A stretch of 57,545 nt of DNA. Origin: an uncultured Bacteroides sp. GTDB lineage: Bacteria; Bacteroidota; Bacteroidia; Bacteroidales; Bacteroidaceae. Under the pieces are notes generated by a model, which was given only the letters and a program-made list of their open reading frames with translations, was not told the origin of the DNA and did no database searches. The stretch covers positions 1-57,545 of the forward strand of contig CAMFND010000146.1 of the NCBI GenBank assembly GCA_945965395.1, written 5' to 3'. The position numbers were made by a program, and so were the translations under genes. Positions within the stretch are counted from its first letter, which is position 1; the number at the start of each line of letters is the position of its first letter. Shown in pieces: positions 1 to 10,700 of the stretch.

Positions 1-1275
1 TTCTTTGAAATTATTGAAATTCAATTTGTTACAGGAGATTTTGGGGAGAACGGATTTGAATTTACTTTTGTGGTAATTTTCAGACCGTTATGCATAAAGA
101 CCCATATATTTTTGCCCAATTAGTTAAGTTCCTTGACCGAAGTAAATTCAATCGTATCGTTACAAAGTATGAAGGCGATAAGTATATCAAGAGCTATACC
201 TGTTGGAATCAGCTGCTTACGATGATGTTCGGTCAGCTATCCAATCGAGATAGTCTTAGAGATTTGATTGTGGCTATGGAAGCTCATGCTGGAAAACTTT
301 ACCATCTCGGAATCGGGAAGTCTGTAACTCGGAGCAATCTTAGTAAGGCTAATGAGCAACGTAACTACCGCATCTTCGAAGAGTACGCAACATTCATGAT
401 TGCCGAGGCCCGCAAGCGTAGAATCAATAAAATATTCGAACTTGACGGTCATGTTTATGCATTTGACTCTACAACGATTGATCTGTGCCTGTCAGTGTTT
501 GAATGGGCTAAATTTCGCAAACATAAAGGCGGAATAAAGTTGCATACGCTCTACGATATTGAAGCGGAAGTGCCTGCATTTGTGTATATTACACCTGCCA
601 ATATTCACGCTTCAAAGGCTATGCCTGAGATTCCATATGAATCAGGAGCGCATTATATATTCGACCGAGGGTATAACGATTTCAGCAACCTTAATACAAT
701 AAATCGTATAGGTGCTTTCTTCATTGTACGAGCCAAAACAAATATACGGATCAAGCCTAAAACATGGAAACGAAGATTGCCAGAAGGTGTAGTATCGGAT
801 GTAATCGGATGCTTTACGGTTTATAAAAGTTCTAAGGATTACCCTGAGGAACTTAGAAAACTCATCATTGAAAATCCTGAAGACGGTACACGATACATCT
901 TCCTGACAAATAATCTTGACGCATCTGCAGAGTTTATATCATCGCTTTATCGAAACAGATGGAGTGTTGAACTGTCAAATGGATAAAACAACACCTCAGG
1001 ATTAAGAAGTTCTGGGGAACATCGGAAAACGCTGTACGCATACAAATCTATTGTGCGATAATCACTTACTGCTTAGTAGCAATAATCCAACACGATATGA
1101 AATTAGAACGTAGCGTCTATGCAATTCTCCAAATACTCGGAATCTCTCTGACCGACAAAACACATCTCAGTGACTTGTTTGACAAATCGAATTTCAAAAA
1201 TGTCAAAGACCGATATGATTCAAGTGAACCGAATTTATTTAATTTTTAACCTTGTCCATTTTTAGTGGACAGTAG
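1..1275 (+). mobile_element. IS4-family insertion sequence, left end outside the window
   Basis: This stretch holds a single transposase reading frame plus a short 3-prime flank. A small inverted repeat, GTCCA-N7-TGGAC, at about 1255-1271 resembles an insertion-sequence terminus. The left terminus is not in the window, so the inverted repeats and target-site duplication cannot be compared and the right boundary is approximate. The element lies downstream of the sialic-acid locus and points towards its last gene. A strong hairpin at 1294-1328 separates the two. Confidence 0.7.
90..1249 (+). pseudogene. IS4-family transposase, frameshifted
   Basis: The first frame (90-986) encodes 298 residues with an N-terminal part of DUF4372 type (MHKDPYIFAQLVKFLDR). 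It continues with DDE residues in FDSTTID and FDRGYND, then the YREK block YRNRWSVEL. At that point the frame runs into a stop at 984-986. A second frame from about 977 to 1249 continues with KWIKQHLRIKKFWGTSENA, the usual C-terminus of this family. Family members read ...VELFFKWIK, so about four bases are missing near 975. That separates the catalytic glutamate from the signature lysine. There is no slippery heptamer at the junction, so this looks like a dead copy and not programmed frameshifting. Together the two frames would give about 390 residues, a normal family length. Confidence 0.85.
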
Positions 1276-1293
1276 TGATCGGATATAATTAAT

Positions 1294-1328
1294 ATAGGCT
1301 GTTTCATATCTATGTTGAAACAGCCTAT
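1294..1328 (-). terminator. Hairpin after the sialic-acid locus
   Basis: A perfect 13-bp inverted repeat, ATAGGCTGTTTCA / TGAAACAGCCTAT, with a 9-nt loop sits just past the stop of the O-acetylesterase gene. It is the expected terminator of the minus-strand operon and also shields it from the insertion sequence. Confidence 0.75.
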
Positions 1329-1339
1329 GTAATGTTTAC

Positions 1340-3415
1340 CTATTGAATGTTATCTCGGAATGAAGATGCAGGAAGTTGGTCTTTGTTGACTAAGTTTGCT
1401 CGTGTAAAAGGACGCCATCCATAACGTATATATTGGGGGTTCTTTACCTGATTAGTATAAACCTTAATTTTATTCCCTTCAATTATAGCTTGGGCAGGGA
1501 AATACTTTCCTTCGTGTTCGGCTAATTCAAAACCGGTAAGAGGATTTCCGTCAGAACTGTGTAATCCTTCTGCATAATCAAATTCTATAATAACTTCATT
1601 ATTTTTACTTATTGCTTTTTTATAAAGAGGACCGGATGGGAGTAAAGAATAATGATAAGTTTGATTTAATGCCCATCTAGCTAAACGCTCTCCAATAGGA
1701 CGTTTATCTTTAGGGTGTACATCCAGTGAATCACCTTTATCGGAGGAGACGGCCATACCAGTATGGGGTAATTCATTCATTAAGCGTCGTTGGCTATCTC
1801 GAAACCAGGTCCATGAGGGACGGTTTAGGCTTGAAAGTTGTACAAAATAAAAAGGCATGTCAGGGTTATTCCAGTTGTCTCTCCATCCATTAACTAGAAG
1901 CTTGAATAATCTATAATGGGCTTCCATATTGTGAGCATTCGATTCTCCCTGATACCAGATTATCCCTTTGAGAGGATATTGTTGTAGAGGAAGTATGCCG
2001 GCTTCGTATAAATAACAAGGTTCATACGGGTGTCGTTTGAATGTATTTGTACTTTGTTTTAAATTTAATAAGGCTCTTTCTCTAGCCCAGCCCTGGATAA
2101 AGTCGTTGTTAGTCCAGTCTTTCAGTATTGCAGGAAAATACTTTTCTAATGAATGACGATCAACCCAGGATTCAGTGGTAGATCCTCCTACAGCGTTGCA
2201 GATTAGTCCTACAGGGACTTTTAAACTGTCTTGTAACATTTTTCCGAAATAGTATGCTACAGCAGAGAAAGTTGCAGCGGTATTGGGGGTACATTCTTTC
2301 CATGAAGTAGTCTGGTAATATAGTAAGTGATTAACAGAATCAATAGCATTTGTAGGCCATTCTGAAGCATTGGTCTCCCATTTCCCTTTCATATGAAATA
2401 AACGAATTTGAGAGTTGTGTGCTTGGGATGCAGCTGTAGGGCCATCTTGGGTTTGTTGCAACATGAACTGCATGTTAGATTGGCCAGAGCATAGCCATAC
2501 TTCTCCTGCTGCTACGTGATGAAAAGTATGTGATTGCTGTGGAGTTTGTATGGAAAGTTCATAGTTATCTCCAGCCTTGATCGGATCTAAGATTACTTCC
2601 CATTTACCGTTTTTATCAGTAATGGTTTTTTTCTTTTGTCCGTCAATACTTACTGTGACAGGAGTTTTCGTATTAGCTGTGCCATGAATACGTAGTGGGG
2701 TATTACGTTGTAATACCATATAATCAGTATAGAGAATCGGTAGTTTAAGCCCTCCATAATCGCCAGTGATAGCTGAGTATGCTGTCTGAGCCAAAATATG
2801 TGCTCCTTCTTCATTAGGATGAATGGCATCAGGCAATAAAAGAGGGTAAGGGTATAATGGGGTATGGAAATCTATGAGCTCTGCCTGACTTATTTGTGCA
2901 ACGACTTTAATTGCTTCTTGAATTTCTTCATGCCATTGTTGGGTACCTGAGATAAAACGAGGATGTCGGTCAGCTATTGGGGTAATGTATGCCAATAGAA
3001 TGCGGCATTGAGGATTGACTTTTTTAAAAGACTCTATTAGCTTCAAATAATCATGAACGAACTCATCTCTGTAGTTAGGCCAGTTTCTTGGATCTGTGTC
3101 ATTGATACCAAGGTGAATGACTACAATATCTCCAGAAAAATCAAGAGCTTTTTGATATTCCTCTTGTTGCATATAAGGACGATGTCCATGTGCTAGTAGA
3201 GTGGCGCCTGGCTTTCCAAAATTACCCACAGAATATTTCTTTCCCAGTAGCTTCTGTAATTGTGCAGGATAAGAGTCTGCATCACGGTTTGTGATGCCGG
3301 TGCCATATGTGATACTGTTTCCTACACAAGCGACTTTTATTGTTTCTGTAGCTTGTATCGGTTGCCGCAAAAAGGCAAACAGCCATACTAGTGAAATTAA
3401 GATAGATTGTTTCAT
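1340..3415 (-). CDS. estA: Two-domain sialate O-acetylesterase
   Basis: This 691-residue secreted protein has a signal peptide (residues 1-22) and two esterase domains. The first is an SGNH/GDSL hydrolase with block I GNSIT (Ser34), block III GIND and block V DAIHPNEEGAH near residue 196. After an immunoglobulin-like linker (about 225-300) comes a SASA-type sialate O-acetylesterase domain with CSGQSNMQF near 308 and YQGESN. Dual-domain enzymes of this kind (NanS of Tannerella, EstA of Bacteroides) remove O-acetyl groups from sialic acids so that sialidase and lyase can act. It starts one base after the upstream SGNH gene ends, so the two are translationally coupled. It is the last gene of the locus. 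The esterase and pathway assignments are firm; the exact acetyl positions cleaved are unknown. Confidence 0.88.
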   Translation of the reverse strand: MKQSILISLVWLFAFLRQPIQATETIKVACVGNSITYGTGITNRDADSYPAQLQKLLGKKYSVGNFGKPGATLLAHGHRPYMQQEEYQKALDFSGDIVVIHLGINDTDPRNWPNYRDEFVHDYLKLIESFKKVNPQCRILLAYITPIADRHPRFISGTQQWHEEIQEAIKVVAQISQAELIDFHTPLYPYPLLLPDAIHPNEEGAHILAQTAYSAITGDYGGLKLPILYTDYMVLQRNTPLRIHGTANTKTPVTVSIDGQKKKTITDKNGKWEVILDPIKAGDNYELSIQTPQQSHTFHHVAAGEVWLCSGQSNMQFMLQQTQDGPTAASQAHNSQIRLFHMKGKWETNASEWPTNAIDSVNHLLYYQTTSWKECTPNTAATFSAVAYYFGKMLQDSLKVPVGLICNAVGGSTTESWVDRHSLEKYFPAILKDWTNNDFIQGWARERALLNLKQSTNTFKRHPYEPCYLYEAGILPLQQYPLKGIIWYQGESNAHNMEAHYRLFKLLVNGWRDNWNNPDMPFYFVQLSSLNRPSWTWFRDSQRRLMNELPHTGMAVSSDKGDSLDVHPKDKRPIGERLARWALNQTYHYSLLPSGPLYKKAISKNNEVIIEFDYAEGLHSSDGNPLTGFELAEHEGKYFPAQAIIEGNKIKVYTNQVKNPQYIRYGWRPFTRANLVNKDQLPASSFRDNIQ

Positions 3416-3416
3416 T

Positions 3417-4079
3417 TTATTTTTTTAGATAAGGGGTAATTATTTCTTTCCATAACATGTAACCTTTTCCTAAAAGGTGTAGTCCGTCATTGGTATATTC
3501 TGGTTTCATTTGTCCATTATCATCTACAAAGTGAGTGAAAAGATCAATATATTTCACATTTTCTTTTTGGCAAATATTAAAAATAGCCTGATTAATGTCA
3601 GGGATTTCTTGCCAATGGGAGGTATGTTCTTGAAACATGTTGTATTTTGTGGTAACAGGTAATACACTTTGTATCAAGATTTCTGTGCACGGTGACTCTT
3701 TTCTTATTTTTTGTATGATTTGTTGTATATCAGAGGCAATATTATTCGGAGATTCTCCTTGAGGAACGTTGTTGATTCCAATCATTAGAAAGATTTGTGC
3801 AGGCTTTCCTTTAAGGAGGACAGAGATTCTATCATAGACTCCCCAAGTAGTATCTCCACTGATTCCTCTATTTTTGACATGGGGATTTTGGAATAATTCA
3901 CTCCATTCTCCTCCGTCGGTTATACTATTTCCGATGAAAAGAATATCATCCGAACTTGTTGGAAGTTGTTCAAATAATGAAGCTCGTTGGTAGTAATAAG
4001 TAGAATATTTTCTTTCTGTTTGTCCGAAAGTAGATAGGCTTACTGCTAAGCCTATGATGAATAATATTATTTTGTTCAT
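3417..4079 (-). CDS. Secreted SGNH/GDSL-type esterase
   Basis: This 220-residue protein has a signal peptide (residues 1-19) and a single SGNH hydrolase domain. Visible blocks are FIGNSITDGG (nucleophile Ser), NRGISGDTT, GINNVPQG and the C-terminal DGLHLLGKGY with the Asp-x-x-His dyad. It resembles platelet-activating-factor acetylhydrolase-like lipases/acylhydrolases that are common in Bacteroides glycan loci. Its place between hexosaminidase and sialate O-acetylesterase suggests that it de-acetylates sialic acid or an underlying HexNAc. The substrate is inferred. The gene lies 27 bases after the GH20 gene. Confidence 0.82.
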   Translation of the reverse strand: MNKIILFIIGLAVSLSTFGQTERKYSTYYYQRASLFEQLPTSSDDILFIGNSITDGGEWSELFQNPHVKNRGISGDTTWGVYDRISVLLKGKPAQIFLMIGINNVPQGESPNNIASDIQQIIQKIRKESPCTEILIQSVLPVTTKYNMFQEHTSHWQEIPDINQAIFNICQKENVKYIDLFTHFVDDNGQMKPEYTNDGLHLLGKGYMLWKEIITPYLKK

Positions 4080-4106
4080 AAGTATATAGTATTAAACAGA
4101 TTAAAA

Positions 4107-6116
4107 TTATTTTTTATTGGGGGAATAAATAATATTGTCTATTTCTTTTTTCCCGTCAGGAGATACAAAGACAGCATTGAACATCCATTTTACCAATCTG
4201 ACTTCTGGGGTTTTAAACTTTCCTACAGGTAACTTGAGGAAGAGTTTGTTCCATCCTTTTTGTAAAGTAACTTGTATTGGCGGACGGGAGGCTGCATTTT
4301 CATTCATTAATGGAATTTCGTTTGATCGGTCTTTATGGGTATTCCTCCAAACAGGTGGAAGTAGTTCTTTATTATTCAGCCAGACACGGCTACTTTTATA
4401 GTCCCATGTTCCTTGTTGTGGGGCTAGGTCACTTTCGGAACGACTGTAGTTCTGAAAATCCAAGAATAGTCCTACGTGTTGTTCGTAAGGAGAAAATACC
4501 CAAGTAGTAGCATAAGCTGTATGATTTTCCTTTGGAGAAGTATAGAACCCAGGAATTAAATCTCCCCATACATGGCGTAAGTATACTCCGGCTCCATAAA
4601 TGATGCGGCTTTGATAGGTTTTTCCTTTATATAAATAGCTTTCTTTTTCTTCCTTTTCTGGTGGAAATGAACGGGTCAAATCCCCTTCGTTTGGGAATGC
4701 CTCTGTGATGCGCCATACTACATTGGTTTGTTTAACATAGGGAAAAGGTTCGTTTGTGAATGTATGTTCTTTATGCCAAAGCATTCTATTTTCAAAATCA
4801 ACAAACTGAGTATAGATTCCTGTGTCGTTTTTCCATAAAAGGTTAGTCTGGTCGTCAAAATACCCATATCCTCCTCCTTTCCAGCTTCGTTCTGCTAGAG
4901 CCAGCATGTTGGCATATAGATTGTTTTCTGCAACGATTTGTTTTTCATCGCTGAGATAACGGTCGTTCCATATAGCCAAAATACTTCCTGCAATATCTTC
5001 GTTTCCCATATCTTGATTATAAATGCGGCTATTGTATAAAGCTACCAAATCAGCAAAAATATCAAAATGATTAATGTAATGATAGCGGCTGTCGATTGCT
5101 GGAATGCCAGACTGGGCTTTTCCTCGGTAACTCCATAGCTGTGTCATGTCTATTTCGCCTGCTTGATATTGCCAACCTGGGTTCCATGAAATGACTTTCT
5201 TTCCTTTTTGTCGAATATAGGTTACCATTTCTGGAACAAATTGTGGGTTTATAAATTGTACTTCGTCTGTACCAATATGTATATAAGGTGTATCAAATGT
5301 TTCACACACTTCATCCATGAGTTGCTTTAGAATAGTCATTCCTTTTTCACTTTGCATATCAGTTTGGAAAGTTTTGACAAAAGCTTCACTATGTCCGGGC
5401 ATATCAATTTCGGGAATTAATGTGACATGCCGTTGCTTGCAGAAAGCCACAAGATCTTTGGCTTCTTGTAGGGTGTAATACTTTCCTGGCATACGACTCA
5501 TGTTTTCAGGAGCATTGAGCTCGGGATATATCTTACTTTCCAGTCTCCATGCTTGATTTTCAGTTAGATGCCAATGGAATACGTTGATTTTGAATTTACT
5601 GAGTAAATCAATTTCTTTTTTTAGCTCTTCCATGGAAATATAAGTACGTCCTACATCATGCATGAGTCCCCTGATACGAAAGGCTGGCCAGTCGATAATT
5701 TCGCAAGTTGGAAGGCAATAATATCCATTGTTTTTGTATACTAATTGTTGTATAGTTTGCAAAGCTCTGTATACTCCTGTAGAAGAGATCGCTGTGACAT
5801 AGATTTGTTTTTCTGTAATTTTTAGTTTATAACCTTCATTTGAATTAATAGGAACTTCGGGTAGATTATCTATAATGCTAATTTTAATGATTTTATCGGA
5901 TTGTTTAGAGGTTGAGTTTGTTGTGATATGTTGTAGCCAGTTTTCCCATTCTTTTGATATATCTTCTGTTATTTCAGGATATATTTGGTTTAATACCAAC
6001 TGTTTACCAGTAAAAGTTATTTTTTGTGGATAAGGAAGAAGAGGGTAAGAGTTATTTCCTTTACAAGGGAATAACAATAATTCAAAGATGAGAAGTGTAA
6101 TCAAAAAAAACTTCAT
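4107..6116 (-). CDS. GH20 beta-N-acetylhexosaminidase
   Basis: This secreted glycoside hydrolase of about 669 residues releases terminal GlcNAc/GalNAc from host glycans once sialic acid is removed. Residues 22-135 form the GH20 N-terminal domain, followed by the TIM barrel with RGLMHDVGRTY, HWHLTENQAWR and the catalytic pair Asp284-Glu285 in HIGTDEVQF. The C-terminal 200 residues are probably a carbohydrate-binding beta domain. The longer frame begins at 6161, but the in-frame ATG at 6116 starts directly with a signal peptide (MKFFLITLLIFELLLFPC), so I chose that start. It follows the SusD gene by 67 bases in the same orientation. Confidence 0.88.
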   Translation of the reverse strand: MKFFLITLLIFELLLFPCKGNNSYPLLPYPQKITFTGKQLVLNQIYPEITEDISKEWENWLQHITTNSTSKQSDKIIKISIIDNLPEVPINSNEGYKLKITEKQIYVTAISSTGVYRALQTIQQLVYKNNGYYCLPTCEIIDWPAFRIRGLMHDVGRTYISMEELKKEIDLLSKFKINVFHWHLTENQAWRLESKIYPELNAPENMSRMPGKYYTLQEAKDLVAFCKQRHVTLIPEIDMPGHSEAFVKTFQTDMQSEKGMTILKQLMDEVCETFDTPYIHIGTDEVQFINPQFVPEMVTYIRQKGKKVISWNPGWQYQAGEIDMTQLWSYRGKAQSGIPAIDSRYHYINHFDIFADLVALYNSRIYNQDMGNEDIAGSILAIWNDRYLSDEKQIVAENNLYANMLALAERSWKGGGYGYFDDQTNLLWKNDTGIYTQFVDFENRMLWHKEHTFTNEPFPYVKQTNVVWRITEAFPNEGDLTRSFPPEKEEKESYLYKGKTYQSRIIYGAGVYLRHVWGDLIPGFYTSPKENHTAYATTWVFSPYEQHVGLFLDFQNYSRSESDLAPQQGTWDYKSSRVWLNNKELLPPVWRNTHKDRSNEIPLMNENAASRPPIQVTLQKGWNKLFLKLPVGKFKTPEVRLVKWMFNAVFVSPDGKKEIDNIIYSPNKK

Positions 6117-6183
6117 AATGGTATATATAAAAGAGGATATTCCTGAATGGAATATCCTCATAAAATTACTTATTATTTTAGGT

Positions 6184-7737
6184 TTAATATCCCGGTGTTG
6201 GCTTTAAAGCACTATTTTCTCCAAGTGAATTTTCATCAATAGGCCATAACAAACGGCTTGCACTTGCATTAGAATATTTTGTTGCATATTCATCACCCAT
6301 GAGTCTTATATCATACCATCGTTTTCCTTCAAACATAAATTCTCGCATTCTTTCTTTCAAAATTGCTTCGATAGGATTTTCATCACTTCCTATAAATCTA
6401 TTATTCGCATAGAAGGAAATATCTTTATCATTTGGATATGCTATTTCGTTTCTATGTGTATTGAAATATTCTGTTCCATATGCACGTTCACGTACTTCGT
6501 TGATTTCTGCAGATATATCTTCCCCTAAAAAAGCTTTAGCTGTAGCTAAAAGGAGAAGGCAATCTGCATAGCGATAGATTGGATAATCATCTAACCAACT
6601 TTTTGTTGCCTCACCCTCTAATAGCACACCTTGAAATTTATAAGCGACAGGAGCTTTAAAAATAATTTGTCCATTTTCTTTGCTATAAATTCCTTTCATA
6701 GAGTATTTTTTTCGATTATCTCCTTCTCTAAATAATTGTGTATACAAATCTTGTTCAATCTGGTAGCGTATTATTCCTCCCATTGTAGCCATTTCTGTTT
6801 CTGTTAGAGGAATACCATTCTCATCACAATAGGATTTATGAAACATTGCGTTCATAACCATTGTAGATCCATATTGTCCATTCCACATATTATATTCATT
6901 TCTTCCATTGTGTATGGTGAATATAATTTCATTATTTTCTTTATTGTCATAAGCAAAAATCTTTTCAAAACTATCTAAAAGGCCTACTCCTGAAGCTTTA
7001 ACTAATTCTAATGCTCTTTTTGCTATGGTGTAATCTGTATCTCCACCATTTAGATGTTTGCCACTCCATAAATACACTTCTCCTTTCAGCATCATTGTGG
7101 CAGCTTTTGACCAATAGCACTTGCCGTATTTGAAAGAATAGTCATCACCAAAGGCATCTTCTGAACTTTGGATATCTTTTTTAATTTGGGTCATTACATC
7201 TGCGGCAGATGAAGCGGCTTTGCTTGGATTTCCTATATCAATAGAATTACCATTAGTGTAATCTAACTGGAGTACTACGTCACCCCATGAGCGTAATAAA
7301 TGGAAATATACGTAGGCTCTTAAGCCATAAGCTTCTCCTAGATAATAGCTTTTAGTATTTGCGTCTAGTAAATCGGTAGATTCTGTATGACTAATCATCA
7401 AGTTTAATTGATTAATTAAAACATAGAAATCTCCAAAATTGCTAATTACAGGGTTGGCTGCATTTAAGGTGTTGTCGATCATTCTTTCTACTCCTTGAGT
7501 TGCTTCTCCTGTGAATGGGTTGGAATTATAAATGTCAGCACGAGGCTCACCTAATTCGAAAATAGTATAAGATCTTTCACGAAGCAGACCGTGAAGTCCC
7601 ACATTAAATGCCTCAAATTGAGCCGCATCTTTCCAATAGTTTACATCAGTAATACTACTAACAGGTTCCATGTCCAAGCAACCTGTAAAAGATGTTGCCA
7701 GGCATCCGGCTATAATATAGTTAAATATTTTTTTCAT
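6184..7737 (-). CDS. nanU: SusD/RagB-type surface lipoprotein, sialic-acid uptake (NanU-like)
   Basis: This 517-residue lipoprotein has a type II signal peptide ending in the lipobox FTGC (Cys about 20), followed by the SusD pattern LDMEPVSSITDVNYWKDAAQFEAF. TPR-like helical segments include GEAYGLRAYVYFHLLRSWGDVVL, and the C-terminal RagB signature FEGKRWYDIRLMG is present. SusD proteins lid the SusC channel and bind ligand outside the cell. In Bacteroides fragilis and Tannerella the equivalent NanU binds sialic acid. The symbol rests on position between the susC gene and sialidase-related enzymes, not on sequence comparison. Confidence 0.85.
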   Translation of the reverse strand: MKKIFNYIIAGCLATSFTGCLDMEPVSSITDVNYWKDAAQFEAFNVGLHGLLRERSYTIFELGEPRADIYNSNPFTGEATQGVERMIDNTLNAANPVISNFGDFYVLINQLNLMISHTESTDLLDANTKSYYLGEAYGLRAYVYFHLLRSWGDVVLQLDYTNGNSIDIGNPSKAASSAADVMTQIKKDIQSSEDAFGDDYSFKYGKCYWSKAATMMLKGEVYLWSGKHLNGGDTDYTIAKRALELVKASGVGLLDSFEKIFAYDNKENNEIIFTIHNGRNEYNMWNGQYGSTMVMNAMFHKSYCDENGIPLTETEMATMGGIIRYQIEQDLYTQLFREGDNRKKYSMKGIYSKENGQIIFKAPVAYKFQGVLLEGEATKSWLDDYPIYRYADCLLLLATAKAFLGEDISAEINEVRERAYGTEYFNTHRNEIAYPNDKDISFYANNRFIGSDENPIEAILKERMREFMFEGKRWYDIRLMGDEYATKYSNASASRLLWPIDENSLGENSALKPTPGY

Positions 7738-7750
7738 AATTGTTGTTTTT

Positions 7751-10700
7751 TCAGAATGTTACAGATAAGCCAAACAATAAGGTTCTAGGAGTTGGATAAC
7801 GGCCATTATCAATTCCTCGTCCGTAAACTGTAGATACGGCTGGTTCAGGCGATACACCGTCATATCCAGTAATATAGAATAGATTCTGTCCAGTTACATA
7901 TACAGATGCATCTTGCATACCTGCTTTGCCAATCCATTTCTTTGGCAAAGAATAACTGAGAGTAATCTCTCTTAGCGCCAGGTAGTCTCCTTTTTCATAG
8001 AAACGCGAACTGTTATTATCGGCTGCTGTATCACTATTGTTGGAACGAGTAATGTTTTTCTTGTTCAGCTGGTCAGCATAAGTGAAGACTGGAAGATCAG
8101 CATCTGGATTCGTTTCACTCCATGTATCATGTACTTTATCTATGATATTAAACTGTCCTTGATACTGTCCTAAAGAACGAGCCTTTAAATCGTTGTAAAT
8201 GGTGTGTCCTAAAGCATAGTCAAAGCGTGCGTACAATGACCAGTTTTTGTAAGATAAAGTAGTTGAGAATCCACCTGTTACTTTAGGGAATATATTACCT
8301 ATTACAGTACGGTCAAGGCTATTAATCTTTCCATCCTTATTAATGTCTTCCCAGCATACATCTCCCGGTTCTATGGGTTTCCATCCGTTTGATTCAGCAT
8401 AAGTCACACCTGTCTGGGGATTTATTTCATTGGCCATACCTGGTCCGTACAAGTTAGCCACTTCATCAATAATCATGTTGGCGTTAGCTTTTACATCATT
8501 CCAATCCCTAAAGATATGGTTCTGCACATAGCCTACCATATCACCTAGTTTTCCACCTTCTCTATAACCTCCTATCCATTTAGTTGGAGTCTCTCCTGTT
8601 TCCGGATTGTAGAGTCCAGCTGCCACTTCATAACCATCAATCTGGTTAAATGGTTTGTCACTTGTAGGCAACTTTAAAACTTTGTTTGATACAGAAGTTA
8701 AGTTAGCAGAGACTTCCCAGTTAAATCCTTTAATATTAGAAAGAATATTTGCTCTAACTTCCATTTCAAATCCTGAATTACGTAATTTACCCAGATTGGT
8801 TTTCATGCTTGGAAAACCAATATATGCAGGTAGGTTCACATCAGTAAGCAAATCATCTGTTGTTCTGTTGTAATAGTCGAAGATGATACTCAGACGGTTG
8901 TTAAAGAATCCTAAGTCCAAACCAGCTTCAAATGAACGGCTCTGTTCCCATCTTAGTCCTGTATTTGTCAATGTAGAATTATAATATCCCGTTGCTCCAT
9001 TGTAATTATCAGGAGTTGAATCATCACTAGAAGTTCCTATTTGTCGATAGATTCCATAGATGTCAAAGTTACCAATACCATTAACATTACCATTAACTCC
9101 ATAGCTTAGGCGTGGTTTTATGTTGCTGATTATATCTGAAATTTTAGATTCTTTCCAAAACTCTTCTTCTGTAACATTCCATCCTACAGAAACTCCCGGG
9201 AAGAAACCCCAACGGTTGTCTTTCAAGCGAGAGATGCCGTCGTAACGAGCTACCAACGACAGCAGATATTTCATCTGATAGTTATAGTTTACACGGCCGA
9301 ATACGGATGCAATTCGATAACCTGTTTTTTCAGAGGTGGTAGATGTAAGTGTAGCTCCAGCATTTAAGGTTGGAATATCATCTGTTGGAGAGTTCTGAGT
9401 TTTTGCCTCCATCATAAATTCATTATAACCAAAGTATTCACCTCCCACCATCATATCTAAGTTGTGCTTATCTTTGAAAGTGTCTTTATAATTTAATGTT
9501 CCATTGACTTGAATTTGAGTATAACGTTCTATTCTTGCACTAGCATTACGTGTATTAGTGGGGTTTGTTAAGTCTTGTCTTTGATATGATTTTTCGAAAG
9601 TTTCTTTTTGGTAATCATAATGGTAAAGAGAAGAATTACCACTAAATATCAATTTTTTAGGGATGATATTCAAATCGAATCCAAAGTTATATGTTGCTTT
9701 GCGGGTGCCATCTTCACTGGTCAGCTTGTCTCTATAATATGCAGGGTTGCCATCGCCTGTTCCAAACCCAGAAGCTGGTGAACCATTTTCATCGTATGGG
9801 TTCCATGTAGGTCGTTGTGATCGTGTTCGATAGAATAGTTCATAAGAACCAATCCATAAAGAAGGTTGCTGTGACCACGTATAAGTAGCTCCTGCTTTTA
9901 CATTTAAAAATGGGAAAATTTTATAGGTACCATTTACGGAACCGTTAAAACGTTTGTATCCAGTTCCCTTAATCTGACCATCTTCATTGTAGTATCCCAT
10001 GCTGGCCATATAAGTGCCTTTATCATTTCCTCCGGTAATATTTACATAATGATCTTGTGTCAAAGCTGTATTAGCAAAAACATCATTGTCTAACTGGCCA
10101 CTATAATCTTTATAAAGGAGTTGTTTTCCTTCAAAATATGGGTCATCCATAATTAACCAACCTTCATTCCTTAAGTAAGAATTTTCATCGGTTAGGTATT
10201 TTACATCGATAAGGTCATTTTGTGTACCATATCCTGTTTGAGTATCTACGCTTGCTGCTCCCGGTACGTTGTTTGTATAACGTTTATACCCTAGACGGTT
10301 ATAGTAAAGGTAGTCATGGGCGTTGCAGAAATCGTATCCGTAACGTGCGAAGTTTACACCTAGTTTAAATTTATAGTTTACGGACGCTTTGCCGGATTTT
10401 CCACTTTTTGTTTCTACAAGGATAACACCTCCGTTTGCACGTGCACCATAAATAGCAGTAGAGGCTGCATCTTTCAATACTTGTATAGATTCAATATCCG
10501 AAGGGTTGATGTCGCTCATACTTTCACGGATAATACCATCTACTACGATTAGCGCCTTACTATTTCCGCCTGTAATTGTGGCTCCACCACGAAGAGTGAT
10601 ATCAGGTTCAGCTCCAGGTTGTCCTGTTGTATTGATGACTCGCAAACCTGTTACAGAGCCTTGCAAGGCTTGTCCGGCATTACTCATGGCAGCATTTTTC

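Noticed and set aside
972..990. Programmed -1 frameshift in the IS4 transposase
   Set aside because: The change needed is -1, but there is no slippery heptamer or following stem-loop at the junction, and restoring the family sequence needs about four extra bases. A deletion fits better.
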